The notes: generated by a model from the letters alone, not told the origin. 64,000 bases of DNA from Enterovirga rhinocerotis (GCF_004363955.1 NZ_SNZR01000015.1:1-64000); one strand, 5' to 3'; counted from the first letter of the stretch, positions 18,233-27,532 are shown. Numbers and translations: made by a program.

Positions 18233-19186
18233 GTGCCGCCACCTGGGGCGGGCCAGCCGGGGGAGGGGACGATCGAGACGAAGTCGGAGGCGCGACGGGA
18301 GAGCGCGGTAGAGGCGAGGGCCGCGACCCTCGTCCACCATCCCGGGGCGGGTGAGGGCGACTGGTCGGGCGAGCGCATGGCCGATGCGCTGCGCGGAGCC
18401 GGGATCGAGCCGACCCTTGTCGAAATGGGCGGCGCGGACTGGGAGGCGGCGGTGGACGCCACCAAGGACCTCGTCATCGTCGCCGGAGGCGACGGCACGA
18501 TCGCGGCCGTCACGGCGCGGATCGTCACCCGCAAGGTCTCGCTCGGCATCCTGCCGACCGGAAGCGGCAACAACATCGCCCGCTCGCTCGGCATCCTGGC
18601 ACCGCTCGAGGAGATCATTCCGCTGCTGCGGAACGCTCGGCACAGCCCGCTTCGGGTCGGCCATGCGACGGGCACCTTCGGCGAGCATTTCTTCCTCGAA
18701 TCGATCGGTCTCGGCGCCATCGCCCATTCGGTGAAGGAGTTGCAGGACGAGAAGCTGGACGGCGACGAGAAGCTGATCCGCGGTCGCGACAGCCTCATCA
18801 GCGCCATCATGGTCCAGGAGCCGCTCGACGCGGCTCTCACGGTCGACGGCGCGCCGGTCGAAGGCCGGTTCCTCATCGTCGAGGCGATGAACCTGTCCAT
18901 GATCGGGCCGAACCTGCGGCTCGTTCCCGATACCTCCCATGCCGGGCCCAATCTCAGCCTCGCCCTGCTGCTCGCCGACGACCGGGAGCGGATGGTCGAA
19001 TGGCTCAGCGCAGGGGGGCAGGGCGTTGCGCCCCTCCGGCACCTGCAAGGCCGGCGGATCGCGTTCGAGGGTGCGCCGCAGCCGCTTCGGCTCGGAGACA
19101 AGTCGATCGATTGGGATGGGCGCCCGGTCGAGATCGCCCTCGATGATCACCGCATCGACGTCCTTCGTCCGGGAGACCACCGATGA
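18233..19186 (+). CDS. Diacylglycerol kinase-like lipid kinase
   Basis: Protein with a DAGK catalytic domain, 317 residues, expected to phosphorylate a lipid or sphingoid substrate at the membrane. VIVAGGDGTI at 82-90 is the nucleotide-binding glycine motif and GILPTGSGNNIARSL the second conserved block. The reported start is GTG at 18233 without a good ribosome site; the first 25 residues are low-complexity and the true start may be later. Its stop overlaps the next start by four bases, tying it to the inositol phosphatase-like gene. Confidence 0.82.
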   Translation: MPPPGAGQPGEGTIETKSEARRESAVEARAATLVHHPGAGEGDWSGERMADALRGAGIEPTLVEMGGADWEAAVDATKDLVIVAGGDGTIAAVTARIVTRKVSLGILPTGSGNNIARSLGILAPLEEIIPLLRNARHSPLRVGHATGTFGEHFFLESIGLGAIAHSVKELQDEKLDGDEKLIRGRDSLISAIMVQEPLDAALTVDGAPVEGRFLIVEAMNLSMIGPNLRLVPDTSHAGPNLSLALLLADDRERMVEWLSAGGQGVAPLRHLQGRRIAFEGAPQPLRLGDKSIDWDGRPVEIALDDHRIDVLRPGDHR

Positions 19187-20019
19187 GCTACGATCCCATC
19201 CCCGACGACGAGCTCGCCGAGATGGAGCGCACGGCCATCGACCTCGCGCGCCTGGCCGGTGCCGAGATCCAGAACTCCCTCGGGCGGACGCTGAGCGTCC
19301 GCTACAAGAGCGGCGACGACGACCGCGCGGTCTACCGCGACCCCGTCTCGGAGGTGGATCAGCGCTGCGAGGCGCTGATCCGGGACCGCCTGGCCGACCT
19401 GTTCCCGAGCCATGGCATCCTCGGCGAGGAGATGGACCCCAAGGGAGCCGAATCCGACGAATTCGTGTGGGCGGTCGACCCGATCGACGGGACGGCCAAC
19501 TTCGTCAACGGGTTCCCGCTCTTCGCGGCCTGCGTCGGCGTCCTGCATCGTCGGCGGCCGATCGTCGGTGCGATCTGGTGCGCGGCAAGCCATGCGCTGC
19601 GGCCGGGAATCTACCACGCCGCGCACGGCGGTCCGCTCTGTTTCGAGGGCGAGATCATCGATCCGCGCGGCAATCCGGCGGTGCGCCGACGGCTCGCGGG
19701 GGAGCCGTCATGGGCCGACGACGTCCATGGACCCTGGGACGTCCGCAAGACCGGCTCGGCGGCGATCGAATGCTCTTTCGTGGCCGCCGGCTTGCTCAGC
19801 GTCGCCCGGTTCGAGCGGCCGAACGTCTGGGACGTCGCTGGCGGCATCGTTCTCGTCGAGGCGGCCGGGCTCGAGGTCCATACCCGCGGGCCGGACGGCT
19901 GGACGGAGTTCAGCACCTTCGAGCCGACCGAGACGAGCCCCGATTTCCGGCACTGGCGTCAGGCTCTCGTCATCGGCGAGCCGGAGGCGGCGAGCCAGAT
20001 GATGGCGCGGCTCGGATAG
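19183..20019 (+). CDS. Inositol monophosphatase family protein
   Basis: Metal-dependent phosphatase of 278 residues. The metal-binding residues are present: GEE at 81-83, DPIDGT at 99-104 and WDVAGG near 216. The family hydrolyses inositol-1-phosphate, histidinol phosphate or related sugars; this one has no decisive marker for either. Translationally coupled (ATGA) to the lipid kinase gene, which suggests a shared phospholipid or inositol-lipid role. Confidence 0.88.
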   Translation: MSYDPIPDDELAEMERTAIDLARLAGAEIQNSLGRTLSVRYKSGDDDRAVYRDPVSEVDQRCEALIRDRLADLFPSHGILGEEMDPKGAESDEFVWAVDPIDGTANFVNGFPLFAACVGVLHRRRPIVGAIWCAASHALRPGIYHAAHGGPLCFEGEIIDPRGNPAVRRRLAGEPSWADDVHGPWDVRKTGSAAIECSFVAAGLLSVARFERPNVWDVAGGIVLVEAAGLEVHTRGPDGWTEFSTFEPTETSPDFRHWRQALVIGEPEAASQMMARLG

Positions 20020-20049
20020 GAGCCGCGCCCCCGGGCGCGGGCCGGCGAC

Positions 20050-20823
20050 CTACGCGCCGGCGATCGGCGCCTCGGCGTCGACCTTCGCGTGCAGGCTCGC
20101 GACCAAGGCCGGGTCGAGCTTCAGGCGGGCGGCGAGCGCTGCGAGGTAATCGCGCTCCGCAGCCGTGTCGACGGTGATCGCGAGGAGGGAGGCGGCGTAG
20201 ATCGCAGCGGCGATCTCGGGGCCGCGCGCGCCTTCCGCGACACGTGCGACGTCGAGCGGCGCAGACAGCTCGGCCAGCACGAAGGCGCCGTCCTCCTGGG
20301 TAAGCTGCATTTTCTGCAATTCGGTCGCCAGGGCGGCCTGTTCCGTCGCGTCGATCCCGCCATCCGCCTTCGCCGCCGCGATCATCGCGCGGATGAGGAC
20401 GCGGCTGAGTTCCTCCTCTGCGTCGCTGCTTGTCGGTGCGAGCGGCGATCCGGCCGGCGGTTCCTCGGTGGCAGGGGCTCCGAACGGACCGTTTGCCGTG
20501 GCGGGGCGCGGCTGCGACCCGCCGGCTGGCTGCGCGGCCTGGCCCTGCTTCGCCTGCCAATCCTGGTAGGCCTGCCAGGCGAGGGAGCCGACGACGGCGA
20601 GGCCGCCCAGCTTGGCGAGGCTCCCCCCGGCCTTCCGCCCCTTCTTCGAGCCGAAGACCATCCCGGCGAGGGTCCCGGCGATGGCCGTTCCGGCCCGGCT
20701 CCCGAGAACGCGGGTCAGATCGCCAAGAACGCCTCCCGACGTGCCGCCCTGAGCCCCGCCGCGCGTGCCGGCCTTCCCGACCTGGTTCGCGATCAGCGTG
20801 CCGAGAAGATCTGTGATGTTCAC
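20050..20823 (-). CDS. DUF533 / TerB-like protein
   Basis: A 257-residue protein of the DUF533 (YebE) family. The front is glycine-rich with a hydrophobic segment (AGTAIAGTLAGMVFG and LAVVGSLAWQAY), then a proline/alanine linker of about 45 residues, then an acidic helical TerB-like domain from RVLIRAMIAAAKADGGID. Function is unknown; TerB domains are linked to stress and tellurite resistance. It is probably membrane-associated. Confidence 0.8.
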   Translation of the reverse strand: MNITDLLGTLIANQVGKAGTRGGAQGGTSGGVLGDLTRVLGSRAGTAIAGTLAGMVFGSKKGRKAGGSLAKLGGLAVVGSLAWQAYQDWQAKQGQAAQPAGGSQPRPATANGPFGAPATEEPPAGSPLAPTSSDAEEELSRVLIRAMIAAAKADGGIDATEQAALATELQKMQLTQEDGAFVLAELSAPLDVARVAEGARGPEIAAAIYAASLLAITVDTAAERDYLAALAARLKLDPALVASLHAKVDAEAPIAGA

Positions 20824-20970
20824 GTCTTGCGTTCCCTATCGTCTGCCCTTGCCACCCGGGCCGAGCTGAAGGTGGGGTCCATAACAGCGGTTTCCAACAT
20901 TCGAATGGAGGTCGAGTCGCTGGTTATGCGGTGGGAGGAGCGCCTCTCTTGCCGCCTGGCTGCGAGGGTG

Positions 20971-20998
20971 CGCCATTGACGCATATGCGTCAATGGCG
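20971..20998. promoter_or_regulatory. 28-base perfect palindrome, operator of the toxin-antitoxin operon
   Basis: CGCCATTGACGCAT is followed at once by its exact complement. It ends one base before the first candidate toxin ATG. TTGACG within it (20976-20981) with TATGAC 17 bases later (20999-21004) forms a possible sigma-70 promoter, so an antitoxin dimer bound here would cover the -35 element. This is the expected layout for an autoregulated higBA operon. Confidence 0.65.
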
Positions 20999-20999
20999 T

Positions 21000-21386
21000 A
21001 TGACTATGCTCATGGGCGGGCCGCTTCATACCGTCGTCGAGACCGAGCCCTTCCTCCGGAAGGCCAAGGAACTCGGCTTCTCCGACGAGATGCGGGCTGC
21101 GATCGTCAACGCGGTCGCGGCGGATCCGGAAGCCAGCGACGGCGAGGTCATCGCCAGCAACGTCCGCAAGCGCCGCATTCCGGGTCAGGGCCGGGGCAAG
21201 AGCGGCGGCTATCGGATTGCGGTGGCGTATTTCGGGCCGGACGCCCCGGCTTACATCCTCGCGATCCTCCGGAAAGGCGAGGCGGACGTCTTTTCGGACG
21301 ACCAGAAGAAGCGGATCAAGGGCGCCTCCGACAAGGTCTCACGGGCGCTGAAGTCGAAGGGCAAGACGAAAGGGACGCGGGGATGA
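21000..21386 (+). CDS. RelE/HigB-type toxin
   Basis: Small basic protein of about 128 residues. PGQGRGKSGGYRIAVAYFG followed by AYILAILRKGEADVFS matches the HigB2-like branch of the RelE/ParE superfamily, which are usually ribosome-dependent mRNA nucleases. The C-terminus is lysine-rich. The start is uncertain among ATG 21000, 21006 and 21012; none has a ribosome site, and if the promoter at 20976-21004 is real the message would be nearly leaderless. The toxin precedes and overlaps the antitoxin, the reversed order typical of higBA. Confidence 0.75.
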   Translation: MTMLMGGPLHTVVETEPFLRKAKELGFSDEMRAAIVNAVAADPEASDGEVIASNVRKRRIPGQGRGKSGGYRIAVAYFGPDAPAYILAILRKGEADVFSDDQKKRIKGASDKVSRALKSKGKTKGTRG

Positions 21387-21694
21387 CTTCTGCTTTCGAC
21401 GACATCATGGAAGGCCTTGCGCAGGCCGCCCGCCACGCGGCCGGAGAGGAGGTGCCCGGCCTCGTCGTGCACGTGCCCGCGAAGCTGGACGTGGCAGCGA
21501 TCCGGGAGAAGACGAACCTCTCGCAACCGGCTTTCGCGCGCTCGATCGGCGTCCAGACGGCGACACTGCGCCAGTGGGAACAGGGCCGGCGCGACCCGAC
21601 CGGCCCGGCCCGCGTGCTGCTCGCCCTGGTCGACAAGCGCCCCGGCATTGTGGGTGAGGTTCTGGGCGCACCGGCGGCGAAGCGGCGAGCCTGA
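21383..21694 (+). CDS. HigA-type helix-turn-helix antitoxin
   Basis: A 103-residue protein with an XRE-like DNA-binding domain (IREKTNLSQPAFARSIGVQ then ATLRQWEQGRRDPTGPARV). It should bind the upstream palindrome and neutralise the toxin encoded just before it. Its ATG overlaps the toxin stop as ATGA. Confidence 0.85.
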   Translation: MTSAFDDIMEGLAQAARHAAGEEVPGLVVHVPAKLDVAAIREKTNLSQPAFARSIGVQTATLRQWEQGRRDPTGPARVLLALVDKRPGIVGEVLGAPAAKRRA

Positions 21695-21734
21695 TGCTCT
21701 CAAATCGGGCGCCTTGTTGCCGCCGTAGCCCGCT

Positions 21735-22970
21735 TCACGGGGCGCCGACGCAATTGGCGTAGAAGGTCGTCGTCGCCGGCCAGTCGGAGAAGACGCCGCG
21801 GACGCCGATCTGTCGATGCAGGACGTCGAGCAGGGTCAGCATGTCTCCGTCGCGGTCGATCAGCGGCTTGACCGACTGGTAGTACCAGCCGCCGCCGCTC
21901 TCGAGCGGGCCGGAGCGCTCCAGCGACCAGGCGATCAGGTCGAGGCCCGCCTTCCGTGCTTCGCGCGCATAGGCGGAGGGCACGATGGTACCGTCGGGGC
22001 CCGGCGCGACGAGCATCCAGAGAGGCGGCGCGAGGATGCGCACGCCCCGGCCCGCGAGGTCGCTCATCGAGGGAGACCACGTCTCGGGCTTCGCCGTGTC
22101 GAAGCCGCCGCCTTCGCGCTCGTCGAGGAAGACCGCCTGCCTGCCGAAATCGGGCTCGGCGCGGATCCAGTAGAGGACGTCCCGAAGCAGGAAGCTCTGT
22201 GGAAAGACGTCGGCGGGCGGGATGCCGGCCGCCTTATAGTCGTCGATCAGCTGCTGAGCGTATTGGTCCTGGGAATAGCTGCCCTCGAAGGGCATCGGCA
22301 CTTCGGGCGCCTTGAGCTCCGGCGTGAACTTGCGGCCGAGCGATTTCACCAGCGCGATGTATTCCTTGTGGGTCATCAGCGTGCCGGTCGTGGCGTAGAG
22401 GTCCGTGCGCCAGCGCGGCGTCGCGTTCATATAGGCGTCGAGCGTCGTCGCGTTCGGATCGGCCGCGTCCATCTTGCCGTTCAGCGACTTGAACTCGGCC
22501 AGCGTCAGGTCGCTCGCGCAGCATTTTGCCGAGGCCTTGCGGCCGGTCGCCGGATCGGCGGGCGTGAAGCCCTGGCTGCATTTCGCGGCGAGGGCGGGAC
22601 GCGAGAGGATGTCCGTCGTCCTGTGCAGGTCGCATTGCGCGTGCCGGCAGACGAGTTCGCGGTCCTTGGTGAAGGCGACGTCGCATTCGATGATGCCGGC
22701 CCCCATCCGCGCCGCCGCCTTCACGCCCTCGACGGTGTGTTCCGGAAACTGAAGCGGCGCGCCGCGATGAGAGATCGAGAAGTCGCGCACCGTATAGGGC
22801 CGCTCGGGGCCGCAAGCCCGCAGGGCCTCCCGGACGGGGCCGGGCTTCATCGTATCGACGAGATGGAAGGGGCGTGGGCCGATCTGGGCGCGCGCCGCCG
22901 GTTCCTGGGCGAGTGCGGCGGGGCCTGCCAGCGCGGCGACAAGAGCAGCGAGCGGGGCGAGGCGGATCAT
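21735..22970 (-). CDS. glpQ: Periplasmic glycerophosphodiester phosphodiesterase
   Basis: Splits glycerophosphodiesters into an alcohol and glycerol-3-phosphate. The 411-residue product has a Sec signal peptide ([20 protein letters not shown] then AQ). The GDPD active site is visible as [24 protein letters not shown] and [13 protein letters not shown], keeping the catalytic histidines and acidic metal ligands. An insertion with [14 protein letters not shown] and KCCASDLT holds extra cysteines. The ATG at 22970 has AAGGAG upstream. It is longer than cytoplasmic UgpQ and fits the periplasmic GlpQ type. Confidence 0.87.
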   Translation of the reverse strand: MIRLAPLAALVAALAGPAALAQEPAARAQIGPRPFHLVDTMKPGPVREALRACGPERPYTVRDFSISHRGAPLQFPEHTVEGVKAAARMGAGIIECDVAFTKDRELVCRHAQCDLHRTTDILSRPALAAKCSQGFTPADPATGRKASAKCCASDLTLAEFKSLNGKMDAADPNATTLDAYMNATPRWRTDLYATTGTLMTHKEYIALVKSLGRKFTPELKAPEVPMPFEGSYSQDQYAQQLIDDYKAAGIPPADVFPQSFLLRDVLYWIRAEPDFGRQAVFLDEREGGGFDTAKPETWSPSMSDLAGRGVRILAPPLWMLVAPGPDGTIVPSAYAREARKAGLDLIAWSLERSGPLESGGGWYYQSVKPLIDRDGDMLTLLDVLHRQIGVRGVFSDWPATTTFYANCVGAP

Positions 22971-23059
22971 GGTCACTCCTTCCCGGAGCGTTGTAAGGCG
23001 GCTCTGTGACGCTGTCGTAGACTGGAGCGAGGCCGACGGTCCCGCCAGGCATGGCCAGC

Positions 23060-23653
23060 CTACCGGGGGAGCGGCATCCGCGCGAACAGGCCCGGATAGT
23101 CGCCGACGAGCCCGTCCTCGTCGACCGTCAGGTCGGCCGTGAAGCTTCCGTCGGCCGCCTCGAAGCGGAACCGCCGGGCCGCCTCGGACGGTGCCGACAG
23201 GCAGGTATAGATCTGCGCATCCCTCACGGGGACGAAGCTGTCGAACGGGACGTAGAGCATGTCGAGCGCCAGGGAGCGGCCGCCGCTGCGCGCCCAGTCG
23301 ATCCGCCGGATCGGCAGCGTGTTGGTGAAGGGTGAGCCTGCGAGGTCGACATCCATGCAGCCGTCGAATTCGGGCAGGGCGCGGCCATCGTGATTGGTCC
23401 AATGGCCCGCGCCATCGGAGGCGAGCGACAGCGCCATGCCGGCGCTGGTGCCGAGATGCAGTTCGCGCACGGCGAAGCCGCGGTCGCAGACGATCGTGTA
23501 GTCGACGCCGTAGGCATGACCGTCGCGCTCGCCGACGACGACCCCGCGGGCGACGATCTCGTCGCCCTCCGGAGAGAGCGTCAGATGCTCGAGCCCGTCG
23601 CCCTCATCGGGGCGCCAGCGCGCCGTGACGGCGCGGGGCGCGGCGAAGCTCAT
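23060..23653 (-). CDS. Putative glycolipid-binding family protein (DUF1089)
   Basis: A 197-residue soluble protein. [20 protein letters not shown], followed by [12 protein letters not shown], and the later [20 protein letters not shown], match the putative glycolipid-binding family PF06475, a lipocalin-like barrel. The role is not established. Its start overlaps the end of the upstream coiled-coil membrane protein gene by four bases. Confidence 0.75.
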   Translation of the reverse strand: MSFAAPRAVTARWRPDEGDGLEHLTLSPEGDEIVARGVVVGERDGHAYGVDYTIVCDRGFAVRELHLGTSAGMALSLASDGAGHWTNHDGRALPEFDGCMDVDLAGSPFTNTLPIRRIDWARSGGRSLALDMLYVPFDSFVPVRDAQIYTCLSAPSEAARRFRFEAADGSFTADLTVDEDGLVGDYPGLFARMPLPR

Positions 23654-24099
23654 CGCCCGATCAGGCCGGGCATGTAGCGGATGATGAGGACCGTCAGGAT
23701 CGCGGTCAGCACCGCGGTGAGGGCGGAGGAGATCAGGAGGGCCGGGAAGGCAGGCAGCGTCCGGATGCGGCGCGCGATGAACTTCACCTCGGAGCGGACC
23801 GCGGCGAGTTCCGATTGCTGGGCGACCTCGCTCATCCGCAGGGAGGCGGATTCGAACCGGTCGAGCACCCGGGCCGTGGAGCCCTCGGAGCGCGCCAGCT
23901 TCTCCTCGATGCGGGCGGTCTTGTCCTCGAGCCGCGCCAGCTGGTCGGCGAGGGAGGCCGGCGCGCGGGCAGCCGGCGCGGCCGCTGCCGGGGCGGCGAC
24001 TTGAACGGGCGACGAGGATGGAGAGGCGGATCCCGCATCCGTCTCGTCGTTGCCGGCGTCGCGGATGGGTTCGAGACGGGATGGCGTGGTGTCGGTCAT
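23650..24099 (-). CDS. Small coiled-coil membrane protein, unknown
   Basis: A 149-residue protein with no recognised family. It has a disordered Ala/Pro-rich front, a coiled coil from about 50 to 110 (ADQLARLEDKTARIEEKLAR), and a single C-terminal membrane helix (ALLISSALTAVLTAILTVLI) followed by a short basic end. It is overlapped by and probably co-transcribed with the DUF1089 gene. It may be a tail-anchored scaffold. Confidence 0.6.
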   Translation of the reverse strand: MTDTTPSRLEPIRDAGNDETDAGSASPSSSPVQVAAPAAAAPAARAPASLADQLARLEDKTARIEEKLARSEGSTARVLDRFESASLRMSEVAQQSELAAVRSEVKFIARRIRTLPAFPALLISSALTAVLTAILTVLIIRYMPGLIGR

Positions 24100-24215
24100 G
24101 TCGCGCCTTTCACGATGACATCCGCGATCGGGCCGTGCGCTACCCGCCTGCGCCGAATCGCGGTCGGCGGGAGAATGATCGCGAAATGCGGACGGGTCTT
24201 GACGGCCGGTTGCGA

Positions 24216-24241
24216 GGGCCGCGGCGGCGAGGCCGCGGCCC
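24216..24241 (-). terminator. GC-rich hairpin after the gap gene
   Basis: Perfect 10-base inverted repeat GGGCCGCGGC with a six-base loop, seven bases past the gap stop codon on the minus strand. No T-run follows, so its strength as a terminator is uncertain. Confidence 0.4.
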
Positions 24242-24247
24242 GACGCG

Positions 24248-25255
24248 TCAGATCAGCTTCGCGAGGGCGACGGCCGTGTCGCTCATGCGGTTCGAGAAGC
24301 CCCATTCGTTGTCGTACCAGGACAGGATGCGGACGAAGTTCCCGTCGAGCACCTTGGTCTGGTCGAGCGCGAAGATCGACGAATGCGGATCGTGGTTGAA
24401 GTCGATCGAGACGTTCGGCTGGTCGGTGACGCCGAGGATGCCCTTGAGCTTTCCGTTGGCGGCCGCCTTGATGGCCTCGTTGATCTCCTCCTTCGTCGTC
24501 GCCTTCTTGGAGACGAACTTCAGGTCGACGACCGAGACGTTCGGGGTCGGCACGCGGATCGAGGATCCGTCGAGCTTGCCGTTCAGTTCGGGCAGGACGA
24601 GGCCGACGGCCTTGGCCGCACCGGTCGAGGTCGGGATCTGCGACAGGGCCGCCGCGCGGCCGCGGTAGAGGTCCTTGTGCATGGTGTCGAGCGTCGGCTG
24701 GTCGCCGGTATAGGAGTGGATCGTCGTCATGAAGCCCTTCTCGATGCCGACGACCTCGTTGAGGACATAGGCGACCGGGGCGAGGCAGTTCGTCGTGCAG
24801 GACGCGTTCGAGATGACGAGGTGGTCCTTCGTCAGCTTGTCGTGGTTGACGCCGTAGACGACGGTCAGGTCGGCGCCATCGGCCGGGGCCGAGACGATGA
24901 CGCGCTTCGCGCCCGCCTGGAGATGGGCCGAGGCCTTCTCCTTCGAGGTGAAGATGCCGGTGCATTCGAGGGCGATGTCGACGCCCAGGTCCTTGTGCGG
25001 CAGTTCGGCGGGGTTGCGGATCGCCGTCACCTTGATGGTCTTGCCGTCGACGATGATCGTATCGCCCGAGACCTCGACCTTGCCGGGGTAGCGGCCATGG
25101 ACGGAATCGAAGCGCAGCAGGTGGGCGTTGGTCTCGACCGGGCCGAGATCGTTGATGGCCACGACCTCGATGTCCTTGCGGCCGCTTTCGTGGATCGCGC
25201 GGAGCACGTTCCGGCCGATGCGTCCGAAGCCGTTGATCGCAACCTTCACCGTCAT
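24248..25255 (-). CDS. gap: Type I glyceraldehyde-3-phosphate dehydrogenase
   Basis: Glycolytic and Calvin-type enzyme that interconverts glyceraldehyde-3-phosphate and 1,3-bisphosphoglycerate. The 335-residue product starts with the NAD(P)-binding [14 protein letters not shown] and has the catalytic Cys in [12 protein letters not shown] and the family end [19 protein letters not shown] stands before the ATG. No pgk, tkt or fba gene is adjacent, so it is a stand-alone copy here. Confidence 0.96.
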   Translation of the reverse strand: MTVKVAINGFGRIGRNVLRAIHESGRKDIEVVAINDLGPVETNAHLLRFDSVHGRYPGKVEVSGDTIIVDGKTIKVTAIRNPAELPHKDLGVDIALECTGIFTSKEKASAHLQAGAKRVIVSAPADGADLTVVYGVNHDKLTKDHLVISNASCTTNCLAPVAYVLNEVVGIEKGFMTTIHSYTGDQPTLDTMHKDLYRGRAAALSQIPTSTGAAKAVGLVLPELNGKLDGSSIRVPTPNVSVVDLKFVSKKATTKEEINEAIKAAANGKLKGILGVTDQPNVSIDFNHDPHSSIFALDQTKVLDGNFVRILSWYDNEWGFSNRMSDTAVALAKLI

Positions 25256-25578
25256 GATGTCCTCCTGGACCGCCGTCGCATGGACGGGCGCGTCGCCGTT
25301 AACCGCTGATGATATGGGGAGTGCCTGCCGTCGCCGCCCGCACGCGCCGAGCAGGACCGCGAGGGGGCCTGAGCAGCGTGAATGCGAAGAAATCCTTCAA
25401 GATCTCGGGTCCGAGGGCACCGTCCGGGTGCCTCTGCAGGCGTGGCCGGGTCCATTAACAAGGCTCGCCCTGCAAATCAAACGGGCGGCGGAGCCGGGTC
25501 GCCGTGCGCGCACGTGCGAAACGGCGGGCGGGACGAAAATGCGTTGACTACGCCAGCGCCCGGTCCGATCACTGGGGC
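25256..25578. other. Divergent intergenic region between gap and the DUF4164 gene
   Basis: Holds no gene. On the minus strand there is a candidate gap promoter, and between it and gap an imperfect hairpin (GAGGGCACC against GGTGCCTC near 25413-25436) that would be in the gap leader. On the plus strand TTGACT at 25543 is a weak candidate -35 for the DUF4164-zapA pair, with no good -10. Confidence 0.5.
25452..25480 (-). promoter_or_regulatory. Candidate gap promoter
   Basis: Read on the minus strand: TTGATT, a 17-base spacer, then TAATGG, about 200 bases before the gap start codon. This matches sigma-70 spacing but was found by eye. Confidence 0.35.
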
Positions 25579-25875
25579 ATGAATCCCGACCTAGCCGCAG
25601 CCCTTGCGCGCCTCGACGCGGCGATCGGCCAGCTCGACGCCTCGGTCGCGCGTCATTTCGATGCCGACCTGCGCCGGAGCGACATCGAGATGGAGCTTCA
25701 GGTCATGGGCGACGACCGCGCCCGCCTCGCGACGGACCTCGAGAGCGCTTCGGCGCGCGTCGCGCAGCTCGAGAGCGCGGCCGATCACGTCGGCGCCCGG
25801 CTCGGCGCGGCCATCGGCTCGATCCAGGACATCCTGGCCGCCGAGCGGCCATCCTCGACGCCGGCGCGGGGCTGA
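25579..25875 (+). CDS. DUF4164 family small coiled-coil protein
   Basis: A 98-residue, mostly helical protein (LARLDAAIGQLDASVARH, later DRARLATDLESASARVAQLE). DUF4164 genes are typically found directly before zapA in alphaproteobacteria, as here with a three-base gap. The function is unknown, but the pairing suggests a part in cell division. The ATG at 25579 was chosen over an upstream extension. Confidence 0.75.
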   Translation: MNPDLAAALARLDAAIGQLDASVARHFDADLRRSDIEMELQVMGDDRARLATDLESASARVAQLESAADHVGARLGAAIGSIQDILAAERPSSTPARG

Positions 25876-25878
25876 GCC

Positions 25879-26247
25879 ATGGCCTCCGTGCAGGTGACGA
25901 TCGCGGGCCGCGCCTACAGGATGGCGTGCGGCGACGGCGAGGAGAAACATCTCGAAGCCCTCGCGGCCGCCTTCGACGCGAAGATCAGCGAGATGCGCTC
26001 GGCCTTCGGCGAGATCGGCGACATGCGCCTTCACGTCATGGCCGCCATCATGACCGCCGACGAATTGTCGGAGGCGCGGCGGCGCGTCGAGACGCTGGAG
26101 GCGGAGCTCTCGGCGATGCGCTCGCTCGCCACGTCCTCCGCCGACCGGTCGGAGCGGATGGAGCGCCAGCTGACCGAGGCGCTCAATCGGTCGGCCGGCA
26201 AGATCGAGGCGCTCGCGGCCCGCTTCCGGCCCGGTTCCGAGCCGTAG
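25879..26247 (+). CDS. zapA: Cell division protein ZapA
   Basis: Promotes bundling of FtsZ filaments at the division ring. The 122-residue protein has the ZapA front VTIAGRAYRMACGDGEEKHL, the helix around LAAAFDAKISEMR, and a C-terminal coiled coil for tetramerisation. It follows the DUF4164 gene by three bases. No 6S RNA gene was recognised after it, although that is a common neighbour elsewhere. Confidence 0.88.
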   Translation: MASVQVTIAGRAYRMACGDGEEKHLEALAAAFDAKISEMRSAFGEIGDMRLHVMAAIMTADELSEARRRVETLEAELSAMRSLATSSADRSERMERQLTEALNRSAGKIEALAARFRPGSEP

Positions 26248-26257
26248 GAGGCGGCGT

Positions 26258-27454
26258 ATTCCCCGCGCCCCCGAGGACCGCATCGGCGCCCCTCTCGCCC
26301 GGCGCATCGCGCTCGCGGCGGCGGGGTTTCGCGAGCCGCGCCCCGACCGGCCCGGCGCACGCCATGTCGGCCGTGTGTTCGACCGGCTTGGCCTCGTCCA
26401 GATCGACAGCGTCAACGTCCTCGCGCGGGCCCATACCGTGCCGTTCTTCTCCCGGCTCGGGCCCTATGATCCGGCGCTGCTCGAGCGGGCCGCCTATGCC
26501 GGACGCCGCCGCAACCTGTTCGAATACTGGGGTCATGAGGCCTCGCTGATCCGTCTCGACCTGCATCCGCTGCTGCGCTGGCGCATGAAGGAAGCCGAGG
26601 CCGGGCGCGGCATCTATGACGGGCTCCGCCGCTTCGCCGCCGAGAAGCGGCCCTTCATCGACGAGGTCTTGCGGGAGGTCGAGCGGCGCGGCCCGGTCAC
26701 CGCCGGGGAACTCGAGGCGGCCGGCGAGGAATCCCGCAAGGGGGCGGGCGGCTGGTGGGGCTGGAGCGAGGCCAAGCGGGCGGTCGAATGGCTCTTCTGG
26801 GCCGGCCTCCTGACGACGAGGACGCGCCGCGGCTTCGCCCGCGTCTACGACATCCCTGAGCGCGTGATCCCGGCCGACATCCTCTCTCTGCCGACGCCGC
26901 AGCCGGCGGATGCTCATCGCGGCCTCGTTCGGGTGGCCGCGCGCGCTCTCGGCATCGCGACGGAGCCCGATCTGCGCGACTATTTCCGCCTCCGGCCCGA
27001 GGCGTCCAAAGCGGCCGTCGCCGCGCTCGTCGAGGAGGGAGACCTGATCCCCGTCGCGGTCGAGGGCTGGAGGGCGCCCGCCTATCTCCACCGCGACGCC
27101 GCCAGGCCCCGCCGGGTCGAAGCCTGCGCGCTCGTCTCGCCCTTCGACCCGCTGGTCTGGGAGCGCGACCGGACGGAGCGCCTCTTCGGCTTCCGCTACC
27201 GGATCGAGATCTACACGCCCGCGCACAAGCGCGAGCACGGCTACTACTGTCTGCCCTTCCTCCTCGGCGACCGCATCGCGGCGCGGGTCGATCTGAAGGC
27301 CGATCGGGCGGCAGGACGGCTCCTCGTTCTGTCGGTCCATCTCGAGCCCGGCGGCGCGCCGGAGGAGGTGCGGGCCGCGCTCGACGCCGAATTGGCGCAG
27401 GTGGCGGCGTGGCTCGGCCTCGCGACGGTGGTGCACGGCAGAGCGGCCGCCTGA
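26258..27454 (+). CDS. YcaQ/DUF1006-type winged-helix DNA-binding glycosylase-like protein
   Basis: Family of winged-helix proteins (HTH_42); Escherichia coli YcaQ unhooks DNA interstrand crosslinks. The protein contains LVQIDSVNVLARAHTVPFFS, EYWGHEASLI and ACALVSPFDPLVWERDR, all family blocks. The first standard start, GTG at 26375, would remove a conserved front (LARRIALAAAGF) that is present in frame upstream. The only start with a ribosome site is ATT at 26258: AGGAGG lies six bases before it and overlaps the zapA stop. This gives about 398 residues, close to the 410 of YcaQ. Confidence 0.75.
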   Translation: MPRAPEDRIGAPLARRIALAAAGFREPRPDRPGARHVGRVFDRLGLVQIDSVNVLARAHTVPFFSRLGPYDPALLERAAYAGRRRNLFEYWGHEASLIRLDLHPLLRWRMKEAEAGRGIYDGLRRFAAEKRPFIDEVLREVERRGPVTAGELEAAGEESRKGAGGWWGWSEAKRAVEWLFWAGLLTTRTRRGFARVYDIPERVIPADILSLPTPQPADAHRGLVRVAARALGIATEPDLRDYFRLRPEASKAAVAALVEEGDLIPVAVEGWRAPAYLHRDAARPRRVEACALVSPFDPLVWERDRTERLFGFRYRIEIYTPAHKREHGYYCLPFLLGDRIAARVDLKADRAAGRLLVLSVHLEPGGAPEEVRAALDAELAQVAAWLGLATVVHGRAAA

Positions 27455-27532
27455 GACCTGCGGCGCCGGCCGGGCTTGCCGCGTCCGGGCCGCAACGGGC
27501 ACAAGGGCGCGTTCTCCCTTGGACCCGTTCCC

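Noticed and set aside
26240-26380. A 6S RNA gene after zapA, as seen in other proteobacteria
   Set aside because: The YcaQ-like frame follows within about 10 bases, leaving no room.
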